Shown here piece after piece: positions 1-8,667 of a stretch of DNA of 64,000 bases. Source of the DNA: Flavobacteriales bacterium (GTDB lineage: Bacteria; Bacteroidota; Bacteroidia; Flavobacteriales_F; PHOS-HE28); NCBI GenBank assembly GCA_016716605.1, contig JADJWA010000001.1, positions 1,612,001 to 1,676,000 on the forward strand. The letters are read 5' to 3'. The notes under the pieces are model-generated. The model worked only from the letters and a program-made list of their open reading frames with translations. It was not told the origin of the DNA and made no database searches. How positions within the stretch are numbered: the stretch's first letter is position 1; every line of letters starts with the position of its first letter. The translations under genes and the position numbers were made by a program.

Positions 1-837
1 AGCGGCCCGTTCAAGGATGACCTGCGCGACGGCGTCTGGAAGCATTTCCATCCGAATGGCCAGTTGCAGAGCACCGGAGCCTTCAAGGCCGACAAGGAAG
101 AAGGCGAGTGGGTCTATTACTACGAAGGCGGCCAACTCTGGAAGAAGGGCGCCTTCACCGCAGGCCAGAAGACCGGCATCTGGACCACGCGCTACGAGAA
201 CGGGCAGAAGCTCCAGGAAGGACCCTATGTGAACGGCAAGGAAGAAGGCCCCTGGCAGAGCTGGTTCGAGAACGGAAAGCAGAAGTCCGATGGCTCATTC
301 AAGCAAGGTCGCATGGATGGCCTGTGGAAGGGTTTCTTCCCCGATGGCAGTCCCGACTATGAAGGCTGGTTCCAGGACGACCTGAAGCACGGTGCATGGA
401 AGCTCTACTTCGATCCCGGCGAGGGCAGGATCACCGGCGGTCGCGTGCGCGAGGAAGGCAGCTATCATCAAGGGAAGAAGAGCGGGCGCTGGGTCGCGTA
501 CAGCGTGCATGGCACTCCGATCAGCGAAGGGCTCTATGCCAACGGCACGCCCACTGGCACTTGGATCTACTTCGACGATGCCGGCGTGAAGATGCGCGAG
601 CAGGAATTGCTCAACGGCGACCCGCATGGCAACTGCAAGGTCTATGACCAGCGCGGCCGGGTGGTGCAGGAGATGAACTACCGCAATGGCCGCCTGCATG
701 GCACCATGACCACCTACGATCGCAGCGGGAAGCCCACGAAGACCGTGGAGTACGAGGACGGACAGATCAAGCAGGCCGAGCCGCCGAAAGCGCAGCCACA
801 GCAAAGGGGAGGAGCGGTGCCGGGCGGGAAGAGGTGA
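1..837 (+). CDS. YwqK/MORN-type repeat protein (5' end outside window)
   Basis: The frame is open from base 1, so the N-terminus lies outside the window; 278 residues are visible. They form a chain of about 22-24-residue repeats with the pattern G-x-W-x(2)-Y-x(3)-G, for example GEWVYYYEGGQLWKKGAF and GIWTTRYENGQKLQEGPY. This is typical of the MORN/YwqK-like repeat family common in secreted or surface Bacteroidota proteins. After the repeats there is a basic, Gln/Pro-rich tail of about 30 residues. No catalytic domain is visible. The name 'YwqK antitoxin' is often given to this fold but no toxin gene is adjacent here. Function unknown; the repeats suggest a binding or structural role. Confidence 0.85.
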   Translation, partial: SGPFKDDLRDGVWKHFHPNGQLQSTGAFKADKEEGEWVYYYEGGQLWKKGAFTAGQKTGIWTTRYENGQKLQEGPYVNGKEEGPWQSWFENGKQKSDGSFKQGRMDGLWKGFFPDGSPDYEGWFQDDLKHGAWKLYFDPGEGRITGGRVREEGSYHQGKKSGRWVAYSVHGTPISEGLYANGTPTGTWIYFDDAGVKMREQELLNGDPHGNCKVYDQRGRVVQEMNYRNGRLHGTMTTYDRSGKPTKTVEYEDGQIKQAEPPKAQPQQRGGAVPGGKR

Positions 838-1042
838 GCTGCGTGGAGATTCCGCGCGCTGATTCGCAGTGCTGCCTTGTCGTTCATACCTCCTGCACGA
901 ACCGCTCATTCGACCCTGCCGCAATGCGAAAGTGCCCTACGCATCGATCTTGAAGGGCTCGGTATTGCGCGAATCCTGTTTCTGTCGCGTAGGGTCCGTA
1001 TGGGCCCGTGGTGCGCCTGGCCACGGTGCCACCCACCCGCAA

Positions 1043-2038
1043 TCACCCGCCGATGCTCACCATCGGGCGTTCGCTCAGATCGTGCAGCACTTGTTCCTCC
1101 TTCTCCGGATTGAAGACCGGGAGCCCCCCCAGCTTGGCGTGCTTCGCCAGCACGTTCGCTTCGATCAGCGGGGTGATGTCCTCGCCGCGACGGAGCGCCG
1201 AGAGCAGGTCGGTCTCCTCGCGGGCGAATAAGCAGTTGCGCATCCTGCCTTCGGCGGTGAGGCGCATCCTGTCGCAAGAGCCGCAGAAGGGCTCGGTCAC
1301 GGTGCTGATCACCGCGAAGGTGCCGGGCCATCCGGGCACGCGGTAGGCCTTCGCGGTGCTGTGGGCATCGTCGTTGAGCTTCTCGAACGAATGAACGCTG
1401 CCGATGCGCCCGAGCATCTCGCCGTAGGTGTACACGCGTTCGCGTCCCCAGTGGTTGCCAGCGAAGGGCATGAACTCGATGAAGCGCACGTGAATCGGAT
1501 GGTCGCGCGTGAGCTCAACGAAGCGCAGGAGCTCATCGTCATTCACCCCGCGCATCACCACCATGTTCACCTTCACGCGCAGGCCGCGCGTGAGCGCGAG
1601 CAGGATGTTGCCATGCACCGCAGAGAACCCATCGCGCCGAGCGATCCGCTTGAATCGCTCGGCATCGAAGGTGTCCAGGCTGATGTTGATGCCCTTCAAT
1701 CCGGCAGCCATCAGGCCATCGAGGTGCTTATGGAGCGAAAGGGCATTGGTGGTTAGGCCGATGGTAACGTTGAGCCCGGCAATGTCGCGCACGATGTCCA
1801 CGGCATCGGGGCGCACCAGAGGCTCACCGCCCGTCAACCTGATCTTGTTGACGCCGAAGCGCTCAACGAACAGCCGCGCGATGAGGGCGATCTCTTCGCG
1901 CGTCATCAGCTCCTCGCGCTTGAGGAAGCGCTGGTCCTCCGGCATGCAATAGGTGCAGCGCAGGTCGCATTTATCCACGATGCTGATGCGCAGGCTACGA
2001 TGCGTGCGGCCATGGCGGTCGGTGAGCGGCATGATCAC
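1043..2038 (-). CDS. moaA: GTP 3',8-cyclase MoaA
   Basis: Radical-SAM enzyme for the first step of molybdenum cofactor synthesis, converting GTP to 3',8-cyclo-GTP. The 331-residue length fits the family. The N-terminal SAM cluster motif is C24-x3-C28-x2-C31 (CDLRCTYC). The C-terminal cluster region carries FCGSCDRMRLTAEGRMRNC. The protein ends in the conserved Gly-Gly (SIGG), which in MoaA reaches into the active site. The next gene but one on the other strand is fdhD, so this end of the window supports maturation of a Mo enzyme such as formate dehydrogenase; other moa genes are not visible. It is transcribed divergently from tag across a 45-bp gap. Confidence 0.96.
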   Translation of the reverse strand: MIMPLTDRHGRTHRSLRISIVDKCDLRCTYCMPEDQRFLKREELMTREEIALIARLFVERFGVNKIRLTGGEPLVRPDAVDIVRDIAGLNVTIGLTTNALSLHKHLDGLMAAGLKGINISLDTFDAERFKRIARRDGFSAVHGNILLALTRGLRVKVNMVVMRGVNDDELLRFVELTRDHPIHVRFIEFMPFAGNHWGRERVYTYGEMLGRIGSVHSFEKLNDDAHSTAKAYRVPGWPGTFAVISTVTEPFCGSCDRMRLTAEGRMRNCLFAREETDLLSALRRGEDITPLIEANVLAKHAKLGGLPVFNPEKEEQVLHDLSERPMVSIGG

Positions 2039-2083
2039 GTGTGCAAGTTATCTTGACCGCGGCACCTTGACGCTTTTATTGAT

Positions 2084-2659
2084 ATGGCAACGAAGGATCT
2101 GAACCGCTGCCCTTGGCCGGGGAGCGATCCGCGCATGATCGCCTACCACGACACCGTATGGGGTGTTCCTGAGCACGATGACCGGAGACTCTTCGCGAAG
2201 CTGGTGCTTGATGGCGCGCAGGCAGGCCTGAGCTGGAAGACCATCCTGCACCGCAGTGAGGGCTATCGCAAGGCGTTCGATGACTGGAACGTGGAGAAGA
2301 TCGCGCGTTATGGGCCGAAGGACATTGCGCGCCTGCTCGCCGATGAGGGCATCATACGCAACCGCGCCAAGGTGGGGAGCGCGATCAGGAACGCTCAAGC
2401 ATGGCTGCGCATCATGGAGAGGGGTAAGGGCTCTTTCGACGATTTCCTATGGAAGCACGTGAACCACCGGACCATCGTGAACCACTGGAAGGACGTGAAG
2501 CAACTGCCCGCCAGCACGCCCTTGAGCGATGCTGTGAGCAAGGATCTGAAGAAGGCTGGCTTCAGTTTCGTGGGCACCACCATCGCTTACGCGTACATGC
2601 AGGCAATCGGTATGGTCGATGACCACATCGATGGCTGTTTCCGCAAGGCGAGGGGCTAG
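2084..2659 (+). CDS. tag: DNA-3-methyladenine glycosylase I
   Basis: Base-excision repair glycosylase that removes 3-methyladenine from alkylated DNA. The 191 residues match the Tag family in length and motifs: N-terminal CPWPGSDPRMIAYHDTVWG, supplying the first zinc-binding Cys and His; the HhH-like central part (QAGLSWKTILHRSEGYRKAF); and the C-terminal DDHIDGCF with the second His/Cys zinc pair. The ATG at 2084 places the first Cys about nine residues in, as usual. It is 15 bp upstream of fdhD on the same strand and may be co-transcribed with it, although the two functions are unrelated. Confidence 0.95.
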   Translation: MATKDLNRCPWPGSDPRMIAYHDTVWGVPEHDDRRLFAKLVLDGAQAGLSWKTILHRSEGYRKAFDDWNVEKIARYGPKDIARLLADEGIIRNRAKVGSAIRNAQAWLRIMERGKGSFDDFLWKHVNHRTIVNHWKDVKQLPASTPLSDAVSKDLKKAGFSFVGTTIAYAYMQAIGMVDDHIDGCFRKARG

Positions 2660-2673
2660 GGCTACCTTGCGGC

Positions 2674-3495
2674 GTGCGCCCGCCGGTATCATCAACGCCC
2701 ATCACCCGTTTCGATGCAGGGACCGGGGCAGCTGCTGCTGATGTCCTGGTGACCGAAGAGCCGCTGGAGATCCGATTGGGCCACGGACCGCTGGATGCCA
2801 GGCAGGAACTGCGCCTCAGCGTTACCATGCGCACGCCCGGGCACGACGAGGAATTGGCGCGCGGCTTCCTGTTCACCGAAGGCGTCATCGCGGACCCCTC
2901 CGAAGTCGTGCGCATCGCGCCGTGCGAGCGGGTGAAGGAAGAGGAGCGGGGCAATGTGATCCGCGCCGAGCTGGATCCGTCGGTTGAGGTCGACCCCACC
3001 AGGTGGCAGCGGAATTTCTACACCGCGAGCAGCTGTGGCGTTTGCGGCAAGAGCAGCATCGAAGCCGTGCGGACCGCCTGCACAGGCACTATTGAGCCAT
3101 GGGGCAACATTGATCCGGGCCTGATCACGGCCTTGCCCGATCGCATGCGCGAAGCACAGATCATCTTCCGGCATACGGGCGGCATCCATGCAGCGGCGCT
3201 CTTCGATGCAGGCGGCAGGCTGCAGCTGCTCCGCGAGGATGTCGGCAGGCACAACGCAGTGGACAAGGTGATCGGTGCGGCTATCGCATCGGGGCGGGCT
3301 TTCTCGCGGACCATGCTGCTGGTGAGCGGCCGGGCGGGCTTCGAGCTGGTGCAGAAATGCGCCGTTGCCGGGATCCCGCTGATGGCGGCCGTAGGCGCGC
3401 CGTCGTCCTTGGCCGTGCAGCTGGCGAATGAACGCGGCGTTACCCTTATCGGTTTCCTCAGGGGGAATCGGTTCAATGTGTACGCGGCACCTTAG
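2674..3495 (+). CDS. fdhD: Formate dehydrogenase accessory sulfurtransferase FdhD
   Basis: FdhD passes sulfur from a cysteine desulfurase to the molybdenum/bis-MGD cofactor, which is needed for formate dehydrogenase activity. The 273-residue protein has the family core (TEEPLEIR near the N-terminus, TPGHDEELARGFLFTEGV) and the essential CxxC pair at C121 and C124 in SSCGVCGKSS. The C-terminal half has the conserved REDVGRHNAVDKVIG motif. The start is a GTG 14 bp after the tag stop codon; no better ATG exists before the conserved core. It pairs functionally with moaA on the opposite strand. Confidence 0.95.
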   Translation: MRPPVSSTPITRFDAGTGAAAADVLVTEEPLEIRLGHGPLDARQELRLSVTMRTPGHDEELARGFLFTEGVIADPSEVVRIAPCERVKEEERGNVIRAELDPSVEVDPTRWQRNFYTASSCGVCGKSSIEAVRTACTGTIEPWGNIDPGLITALPDRMREAQIIFRHTGGIHAAALFDAGGRLQLLREDVGRHNAVDKVIGAAIASGRAFSRTMLLVSGRAGFELVQKCAVAGIPLMAAVGAPSSLAVQLANERGVTLIGFLRGNRFNVYAAP

Positions 3496-3508
3496 GTTCG
3501 TGCCCGCT

Positions 3509-4081
3509 ATGGACGCCCGAACGGAGAAGCGGCTGAAGGCCTTGGACAAGGAGCAGATCGACCTTGTCCCGTATGATCCGGCATGGCCTGGGCGCTACGT
3601 GGAATTAGAGAAGGAGGTGAAGCGCATCATCCCACGCCGATTGATCCAACGGATCGCGCACATCGGGAGCACAGCGGTCCCGGGACTCAGCGCGAAGCCG
3701 ATCATCGACCTGCAGGTGGAGATCAGCGATGCGGATGAGGTGCGTGACCTGGTGGCTCCGTTGATGGAGGAGGCTGGCTTCGAGTTCTTGTGGAGGCCGA
3801 GCATCGGTGACGAGGATCCCTTCTACTCGTGGTTCATTCTCCGTGATGCGGATGGACGGCGGTGCGCGCACGTGCACGTGGTGCGGCCCGGCAAAGCCAG
3901 CATGGAGCGCATCCTGTTCCGCGATTATTTAAGCGCATTCCCCGAAGAGGCCCAGCGATATGCGGAGCTGAAGCGCGACCTGGCGCAGCGCTATCCGAAG
4001 AACCGGGCAGCCTACGCAGCTGCGAAGACGAGCCACCTGAACGAGGTCCTGGCCAAGGCGCGCGCCACCAAGTGGCGTTGA
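3509..4081 (+). CDS. GrpB family (UPF0157) nucleotidyltransferase-fold protein
   Basis: 190 residues from the ATG at 3509, just after the fdhD stop. A longer frame begins inside fdhD, but the family begins close to YDPAWPGRYVELE, so the internal ATG was chosen. Motifs seen: HIGSTAVPGLSAKPIIDLQV, the nucleotidyltransferase-like signature of the GrpB/UPF0157 family, and HVHVV in the C-terminal half. Members are linked in some annotations to dephospho-CoA kinase or GrpB, but the reaction is not settled. It follows fdhD closely and may share its transcript. Confidence 0.88.
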   Translation: MDARTEKRLKALDKEQIDLVPYDPAWPGRYVELEKEVKRIIPRRLIQRIAHIGSTAVPGLSAKPIIDLQVEISDADEVRDLVAPLMEEAGFEFLWRPSIGDEDPFYSWFILRDADGRRCAHVHVVRPGKASMERILFRDYLSAFPEEAQRYAELKRDLAQRYPKNRAAYAAAKTSHLNEVLAKARATKWR

Positions 4082-4087
4082 TGGGCG

Positions 4088-4459
4088 CTAACCGGCACTG
4101 AGCAGCCACGCATGGGCCTGCTCGCCTTTGGCTGACTCCCAGTAGTAGCACAAGCGATTGCGCTTGGAACTGAGCAAGGCCTGCACTTCCGGGTGGTCGC
4201 GCTCCGGGTAGTAGAGGTCGATGACACCCTTTGCGGCATCGAACCGTGGCTGATGAACCAATCCCGAATTGTCCAGGTGGACCACGATCCGGCGGGCGAG
4301 GCTGCCGGCGCGAGCAGGCACCACAGCGAACTCCAATTCATGCTGATTGGACCGGATGCTCTTGATCACGCGCACGACTTCGAGCCGACCCGAAGCCAAC
4401 AAGCGCGATGCCGCAGGTACGATGGCATCACGGAGCTCCGATTGGGTTTGGATGGACAT
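4088..4459 (-). CDS. Hypothetical protein, 123 aa
   Basis: Not recognised. A 123-residue soluble protein without signal peptide or membrane segment. Two parts can be described: an N-terminal segment that looks like mixed strands (RLEVVRVIKSIRSNQHELEFAVV) and a C-terminal YYPERDHPEVQALL / CYYWESAKGEQ region rich in aromatic residues. It is convergent with the GrpB gene (6-bp gap) and lies 108 bp downstream of the response regulator on the same strand, so the two could be in one transcript. Codon use resembles its neighbours. Confidence 0.6.
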   Translation of the reverse strand: MSIQTQSELRDAIVPAASRLLASGRLEVVRVIKSIRSNQHELEFAVVPARAGSLARRIVVHLDNSGLVHQPRFDAAKGVIDLYYPERDHPEVQALLSSKRNRLCYYWESAKGEQAHAWLLSAG

Positions 4460-4567
4460 GACGGGTGCTTCGCGCCGGGTGAAGGTCGAGGTCGTGGTTG
4501 ATCGGATGGCGCGGATTCACGCTCAGCGCCGAAATTTCATATTGCCTTAACGATCGTCGAGGCGCCT

Positions 4568-5230
4568 TCAGGCCCACTTGCGATCGAGGGCGTATTTCAC
4601 CAGACCGGCCGTGCTGCGCACATTGAGCTTGGTCATCAGCCTTTTGCGGTGGCCCTTCACGGTTTCCTCGCTGATGAACAGCGCCGCGCCGATCTCCCCA
4701 TTGGTCTGTTCCAGGGCGATGAGGCGGATGATCTCCCTTTCGCGCTGGGTGAGCCCGATGTACTCGCCATCGGGTCTCTTCTCCGTGTACTTGTACCCCT
4801 CGGCCACGCTGATCCTGGCCTGATCGCTCAGGAACCTTTCGCCGTTCAGCACGGCGCGAATGGCGCCCAGGAAAACGGCACGGCTCTCGGTCTTGGTCAC
4901 GTAACCAACCGCTCCTTCTATGAGCATGCTGTTCACGTACTCGATTCCGGTGAGCGAGCTGTAAGCGAGCACGGCCTGACCGGGATGTGCCTTGCGAACT
5001 GCCCTCATGGTGTCAATGCCGTCCATCTCAGGAATCGACACCTCCAACAGCACCAGATCGGGCTGCCGGTTGGTGAGCAGGTCGAGCAGGTCACGTCCGG
5101 TAGCGGCATGCCCCACGAGTTCAAGGTCGGTTTCCTCCTGAAGCCAGGTTCGAACTCCGATGGCGATGATCTCGAGCGGATCGGCAATGATGATGGTGCG
5201 CTTCACGCGTGGCGGTTTGGCACGGACCAA
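4568..5230 (-). CDS. NarL/LuxR-family response regulator with Glu at the phosphoacceptor site
   Basis: Receiver domain (about residues 11-125) followed by a LuxR-type helix-turn-helix (about 150-215: LTQREREIIRLIALEQTNGEI, SEETVKGHRKRLMTKLNV). The switch Ser (AYSS) and conserved Lys (YVTKTES) are present. The phosphoacceptor Asp is replaced by Glu: PDLVLLEVSIPEMDG, Glu63, codon GAG at 5042-5044. The acidic pair is reduced to a single Asp (IIIADP). It may therefore act without phosphorylation. The first possible start is TTG at 5230; a GTG at 5206 would give a 212-aa protein beginning at the usual place for receivers and is at least as likely. No histidine kinase gene is adjacent. Confidence 0.9.
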   Translation of the reverse strand: MVRAKPPRVKRTIIIADPLEIIAIGVRTWLQEETDLELVGHAATGRDLLDLLTNRQPDLVLLEVSIPEMDGIDTMRAVRKAHPGQAVLAYSSLTGIEYVNSMLIEGAVGYVTKTESRAVFLGAIRAVLNGERFLSDQARISVAEGYKYTEKRPDGEYIGLTQREREIIRLIALEQTNGEIGAALFISEETVKGHRKRLMTKLNVRSTAGLVKYALDRKWA

Positions 5231-5266
5231 GCTAATGCGCGCAGCCTGAATGCCATCGCCAGCGGT

Positions 5267-5677
5267 TCAGGTGCTGAGCGCCTTCGCCAATGCATCCTGC
5301 AACCACGTCAGCGCCTCGGCCTCTTGAGCGAATACACGGGCCTCGAAGGGTTGCGGATACCAGGTGAAGTAGAATTTGCTCACGCTGCGCATCGTATCGC
5401 CGTGCGCCACTAGCGCGAGCGCCAGGATCCGGCGCTTCAATCGCTCGGTGGTGAAGTGATCGACGTTGGTGGCGGTTGGATCAACAGGGACCTCGTTCGG
5501 GATGGAAACGAGCAGGGCGCAAAGGGTATCGCCGATCAATCGGTCCCTTACCGAAGCCACCTGGTCAAGCGTGGTTTGGGTGAACCGCATCTCTGGTTTG
5601 AATCGTTGCGCGAGGAGCCGCGGCTCAACGAAGCTGAAGGTGCAGTAAGGCGTGTCAACGGGTGCTTGTTGGTGCAT
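5267..5677 (-). CDS. Hypothetical protein, STAS/SEC14-like (SpoIIAA-like)
   Basis: A 136-residue soluble protein. The C-terminal part (LKRRILALALVAHGD ... WYPQPFEARVFAQEAEALTWL) resembles the small single-domain STAS/SEC14-like proteins of Bacteroidota, in which the last helix carries an Ala-x-x-Trp-Leu motif. The match is to overall pattern only; no catalytic residue is claimed. It lies 36 bp upstream of the response regulator gene on the same strand, so the two may be co-transcribed. A small anti-sigma-antagonist-like or signalling role is possible but unproved. Confidence 0.6.
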   Translation of the reverse strand: MHQQAPVDTPYCTFSFVEPRLLAQRFKPEMRFTQTTLDQVASVRDRLIGDTLCALLVSIPNEVPVDPTATNVDHFTTERLKRRILALALVAHGDTMRSVSKFYFTWYPQPFEARVFAQEAEALTWLQDALAKALST

Positions 5678-5775
5678 GCGTCAGGTGATTCCTCGTGTAA
5701 GCAGGAGCATCGAATGCCTGGGCGCTGATCCGGAATGGACCCATGACGGATCGCGTTGTGAAAGGTTGGCTTGGC

Positions 5776-7152
5776 TTAGCCGAAAAGATGCGCGAGCACT
5801 TCCTCCACGCGCGCCACTTGCACCACGGTGATGCCGGCAGACGCGGGAAGGCCCTTGGTGCCCTTGGGGATGAAGATCCGCTGGAACCCGAGCTTGGCGG
5901 CCTCTGCGATGCGCTGATCGGCACGGGTCACGGGCCTGATCTCACCGGTGAGCCCCACCTCGCCGCAGAAGGCGGCATCCATGGGCACGGCGATGTCGGC
6001 ATTGCTGCTGAGCACGGCGCAAACCACGGCCAGGTCGATGGCGGGCTCTTCAATCCGGAAGCCGCCGGCGAGGTTGAGGAACACGTCCTTGGCGCCCAAA
6101 CGGAAGCCGCAGCGCTTCTCGAGGACGGCCAGCAGCATGTTCATGCGGCGCAGATCGAAGCCGGTGCTGCTGCGCTGCGGTGTGCCGTAAACGGCGCTGC
6201 TCACCAGGGCCTGCACCTCCACCAGCAGCGGGCGCATGCCTTCGAGCGTGGCGGCCACCACCACCCCGCTGGGCCTTTCGCGCCGGTCACCGAGCAGCAC
6301 CTGGCTCGGGTCGTCCACTTCGGCAAGGCCGCTTCCGCGCATCTCATAGATGCCCAGTTCATTGGTGCTGCCGAAACGGTTCTTCAGCGGGCGCAGCAAG
6401 CGGTAGGCATGGTCCCGATCGCCCTCGAATTGCAGTACGCAGTCCACCATGTGCTCGAGCACCTTCGGCCCAGCGATGAAGCCATCCTTGGTGATGTGCC
6501 CGATGAGCACCATGGGCGTGGCCGTCGATTTGGCGAATCGCATGAGCTCAGCGGTGCATTCGCGCACCTGGCCTACGCTTCCAGGGCTGGCGTCCAAGGC
6601 AGCGGTATGCAGGGTCTGCACGCTGTCAATGACTACCAAGCCGGGCTTCAGTGCCTCGATGTGCTTGAAGATGCCCTGGGTGTTGGTCTCGGTGAGCACG
6701 AAGCAGTTCGACGGATCGCTGCGGCCATGCTCATGCTCGAGCCGCTCGGCGCGCATCTTCACCTGGTGCTCGCTCTCTTCGCCGCTCACGTACAGCACCC
6801 GCAGGTGCGGGTTGCGCAGTGCGGTCTGCAGCAGCAAGGTGCTCTTGCCGATGCCAGGCTCGCCTCCGATCAGCGTGATGCTGCCCGGAACGATGCCGCC
6901 GCCGAGCACCCGGCTCAGCTCACGGTCATGCAAGGCTATCCGCGGGCCGTCCTGCGCGGGTATCTCGTGGATCGCAACTGGCTTGGGCTGCCGGCCCTTG
7001 ATGCTCAGCGGCGTGCCGCGCTTCTCCTCCACGCGATCGAGCACCTCCTCCACCAGCGTGTTCCATTGCTTGCATTGCGCGCATTGCCCCAGCCATTGAG
7101 CATGGCTGGCGCCGCAGCTCTGGCAAACGAAATGGGCGCGGACTTTAGCCAC
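5776..7152 (-). CDS. radA: DNA repair protein RadA/Sms
   Basis: RecA-related branch-migration ATPase that helps process recombination intermediates. Order of parts in the 458 residues: N-terminal C4 zinc finger (CQSCGASHAQWLGQCAQC), Walker A (GGEPGIGKST), RadA-specific LKNRFGSTNELGIYEM motif, and a C-terminal Lon-like domain (about residues 290-455). The GTG at 7152 gives the usual MAKVRAHFVCQSCG-type N-terminus; the frame extends further upstream but that part is low-similarity sequence. The start overlaps the stop codon of hldE2 by 8 bp, so it is the last gene of the panC-panD-flippase-hldE2-radA operon. Confidence 0.96.
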   Translation of the reverse strand: MAKVRAHFVCQSCGASHAQWLGQCAQCKQWNTLVEEVLDRVEEKRGTPLSIKGRQPKPVAIHEIPAQDGPRIALHDRELSRVLGGGIVPGSITLIGGEPGIGKSTLLLQTALRNPHLRVLYVSGEESEHQVKMRAERLEHEHGRSDPSNCFVLTETNTQGIFKHIEALKPGLVVIDSVQTLHTAALDASPGSVGQVRECTAELMRFAKSTATPMVLIGHITKDGFIAGPKVLEHMVDCVLQFEGDRDHAYRLLRPLKNRFGSTNELGIYEMRGSGLAEVDDPSQVLLGDRRERPSGVVVAATLEGMRPLLVEVQALVSSAVYGTPQRSSTGFDLRRMNMLLAVLEKRCGFRLGAKDVFLNLAGGFRIEEPAIDLAVVCAVLSSNADIAVPMDAAFCGEVGLTGEIRPVTRADQRIAEAAKLGFQRIFIPKGTKGLPASAGITVVQVARVEEVLAHLFG

Positions 7153-7648
7153 GACGGATCCGCTCCACCAGCGACGTCGTTGAGAATCCTTCCACGAGCT
7201 TGAGGCTGCGCACCTCGCCACCAGCGGCCTTCACCGCTTCGGCTCCCACAATGCGGTCCTCGCCCCAATCACCGCCTTTCACGAGCACATCGGGAGTGAT
7301 GGTCTTGATCAGGCTCAGCGGGGTATCATCGTCGAAGAGCACCACGGCATCTACGCCGCGCAGCGCGGCCAGCACCTTGGCGCGGCTCTGCTCATCGTTC
7401 AGGGGCCGTTCTGGGCCTTTGCCCTGGCGGCGCACGCTGGCATCGCTGTTCACACCCACCACCAGCCGGTCTCCCAAGGCGGCGGCCTCTTGCAGGTATT
7501 CCACATGTCCGCGATGCAGGATATCGAAGCAGCCGTTGGTGAACACGATCCGGTCGCCCTTCATGCGCCAGATATTGCACAAGCGCTTCAGGCCGATCAA
7601 ATCCACCACGCGCTTATCGGTTGCGGCGTTCGCGACTTCAGTGCTCAT
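7145..7648 (-). CDS. hldE (rfaE2, C-terminal domain): D-glycero-beta-D-manno-heptose 1-phosphate adenylyltransferase
   Basis: Nucleotidyltransferase forming ADP-heptose for lipopolysaccharide inner core. The 167-residue protein corresponds to the C-terminal half of E. coli HldE and here stands alone, as it commonly does in Bacteroidota. Motifs: FTNGCFDILHRGHVEYL, with the HxGH nucleotide-binding signature, and the C-terminal FSTTSLVERI (the ISTT-like motif). It overlaps the upstream membrane-protein gene by 4 bp (ATGA at 7645-7648) and radA by 8 bp. The kinase half (HldE-N) is not in the window. Confidence 0.94.
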   Translation of the reverse strand: MSTEVANAATDKRVVDLIGLKRLCNIWRMKGDRIVFTNGCFDILHRGHVEYLQEAAALGDRLVVGVNSDASVRRQGKGPERPLNDEQSRAKVLAALRGVDAVVLFDDDTPLSLIKTITPDVLVKGGDWGEDRIVGAEAVKAAGGEVRSLKLVEGFSTTSLVERIRRG

Positions 7649-8667
7649 GTTGCGGCGGGTTTCTGCACGGCAGCCAAAAGTAGAGAGAGGCCGCCGAGCA
7701 CGATGATCATCAGCGTTTGGGCGGCCCAGAGCAGCCAGCCCATGGCCAGCGCATCGGGCCGCAGCAATCCTCCGCCTTCAGGCGGTGCCATGTACACGCC
7801 GACGATCAGGGCAACGAAAGCGGGGTACACGCCGATGCCGCCTTGCACGAGCACAATGCCGATGGCTCCGGCGATGAAGCCCGCGAGAATGGCCGCAAAG
7901 GGCACCTGGTCCATGCCTGACAGGCAATAGAAGCCCACTTGGAACATCCCCAGGTAACAGGCCCAGATGAACAAGGTGTGCCCGATGAAGAGTCCTTTCT
8001 TGCGCGTGCTAAGCACGGTCTTCAATCCCTGCACAAAGCCCCGGACCCCATCCATCAAGCGGGCGCGCAAGGCTGGCCGTGAGATCAACAGGTAGGCAGC
8101 AGCAACAGTGCCCGCTGCAATCGTGGCGCCAATCACCCAGCCCCACGGGAAGCCGTCGCCCGGTTCATTGGCACCCTGCTCAAGCCTGAAGCGTTCGATC
8201 TGCGCCGCGAAGAGGTCGAACTTATCGTATTGCATAGCGGCCGCTGCGCCAGCGATCGCGAGCAGTACGGCCATATCCACCACACGTTCGGCCATCACGG
8301 TTCCGAATCCCTTCTCGAAGGGCACATGCTCCACCCGGTACAGGAGCGCTGCACGGCTCGCTTCGCCGGCACGCGGGATGAACATGTTCATGAAATAACC
8401 CGCCATCACCCCGTGGTAACAGTTCCAGAAACCGGGACGATGCCCAAGGGGCTCGAGCAAATACCGCCACCTCCAGGCGCGGCTCACATGCGAGAGCCAA
8501 CCGATGCCGATGGCCAGTCCGAGCCAGAGCATGCTGGCCTGACCGAACGCCGCGAACAATTCCTCCCGCTGGGCCAAGCTCATGGCGCTGTAAGGCTTGT
8601 ACACGAGCCAAGCGCCTGCCGCCAAGGGCAGGCCCAGCTTCAAGGCAGCGAGCGCGGTCCGCTTCAC
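7645..8667 (-). CDS. Lysylphosphatidylglycerol synthase TM-region family (UPF0104) membrane protein
   Basis: 340 residues with about eight hydrophobic segments spread over the whole length, matching the flippase-like TM part of MprF/LPG_synthase_TM without any aminoacyltransferase domain. Family marks include the SHVSRAWRWRYLLEPLG loop, the MNMFIPRAGEASRAALLYR region and AERVVDMAVLLA. Stand-alone members are thought to move lipids or glycolipids across membranes, but the substrate is not known. The GTG start at 8667 overlaps the panD stop (GTGA), and the stop overlaps the hldE2 start, placing it inside the operon next to LPS-precursor synthesis. Confidence 0.88.
   Translation of the reverse strand: MKRTALAALKLGLPLAAGAWLVYKPYSAMSLAQREELFAAFGQASMLWLGLAIGIGWLSHVSRAWRWRYLLEPLGHRPGFWNCYHGVMAGYFMNMFIPRAGEASRAALLYRVEHVPFEKGFGTVMAERVVDMAVLLAIAGAAAAMQYDKFDLFAAQIERFRLEQGANEPGDGFPWGWVIGATIAAGTVAAAYLLISRPALRARLMDGVRGFVQGLKTVLSTRKKGLFIGHTLFIWACYLGMFQVGFYCLSGMDQVPFAAILAGFIAGAIGIVLVQGGIGVYPAFVALIVGVYMAPPEGGGLLRPDALAMGWLLWAAQTLMIIVLGGLSLLLAAVQKPAAT
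7675..7682 (-). promoter_or_regulatory. Possible internal -7 element (TACTTTTG) upstream of hldE2
   Basis: Reading the minus strand, TACTTTTG fits the Bacteroidota consensus TAnnTTTG and lies 27 nt upstream of the hldE2 ATG, inside the end of the flippase gene. No clear -33 TTG at the right distance was found, so this is a weak call for an internal promoter of hldE2-radA. Confidence 0.35.

Noticed and set aside
1..837. YwqK antitoxin of a TA pair
   Set aside because: The repeat architecture fits MORN-like proteins in general and no toxin gene is adjacent, so the antitoxin name was not used.
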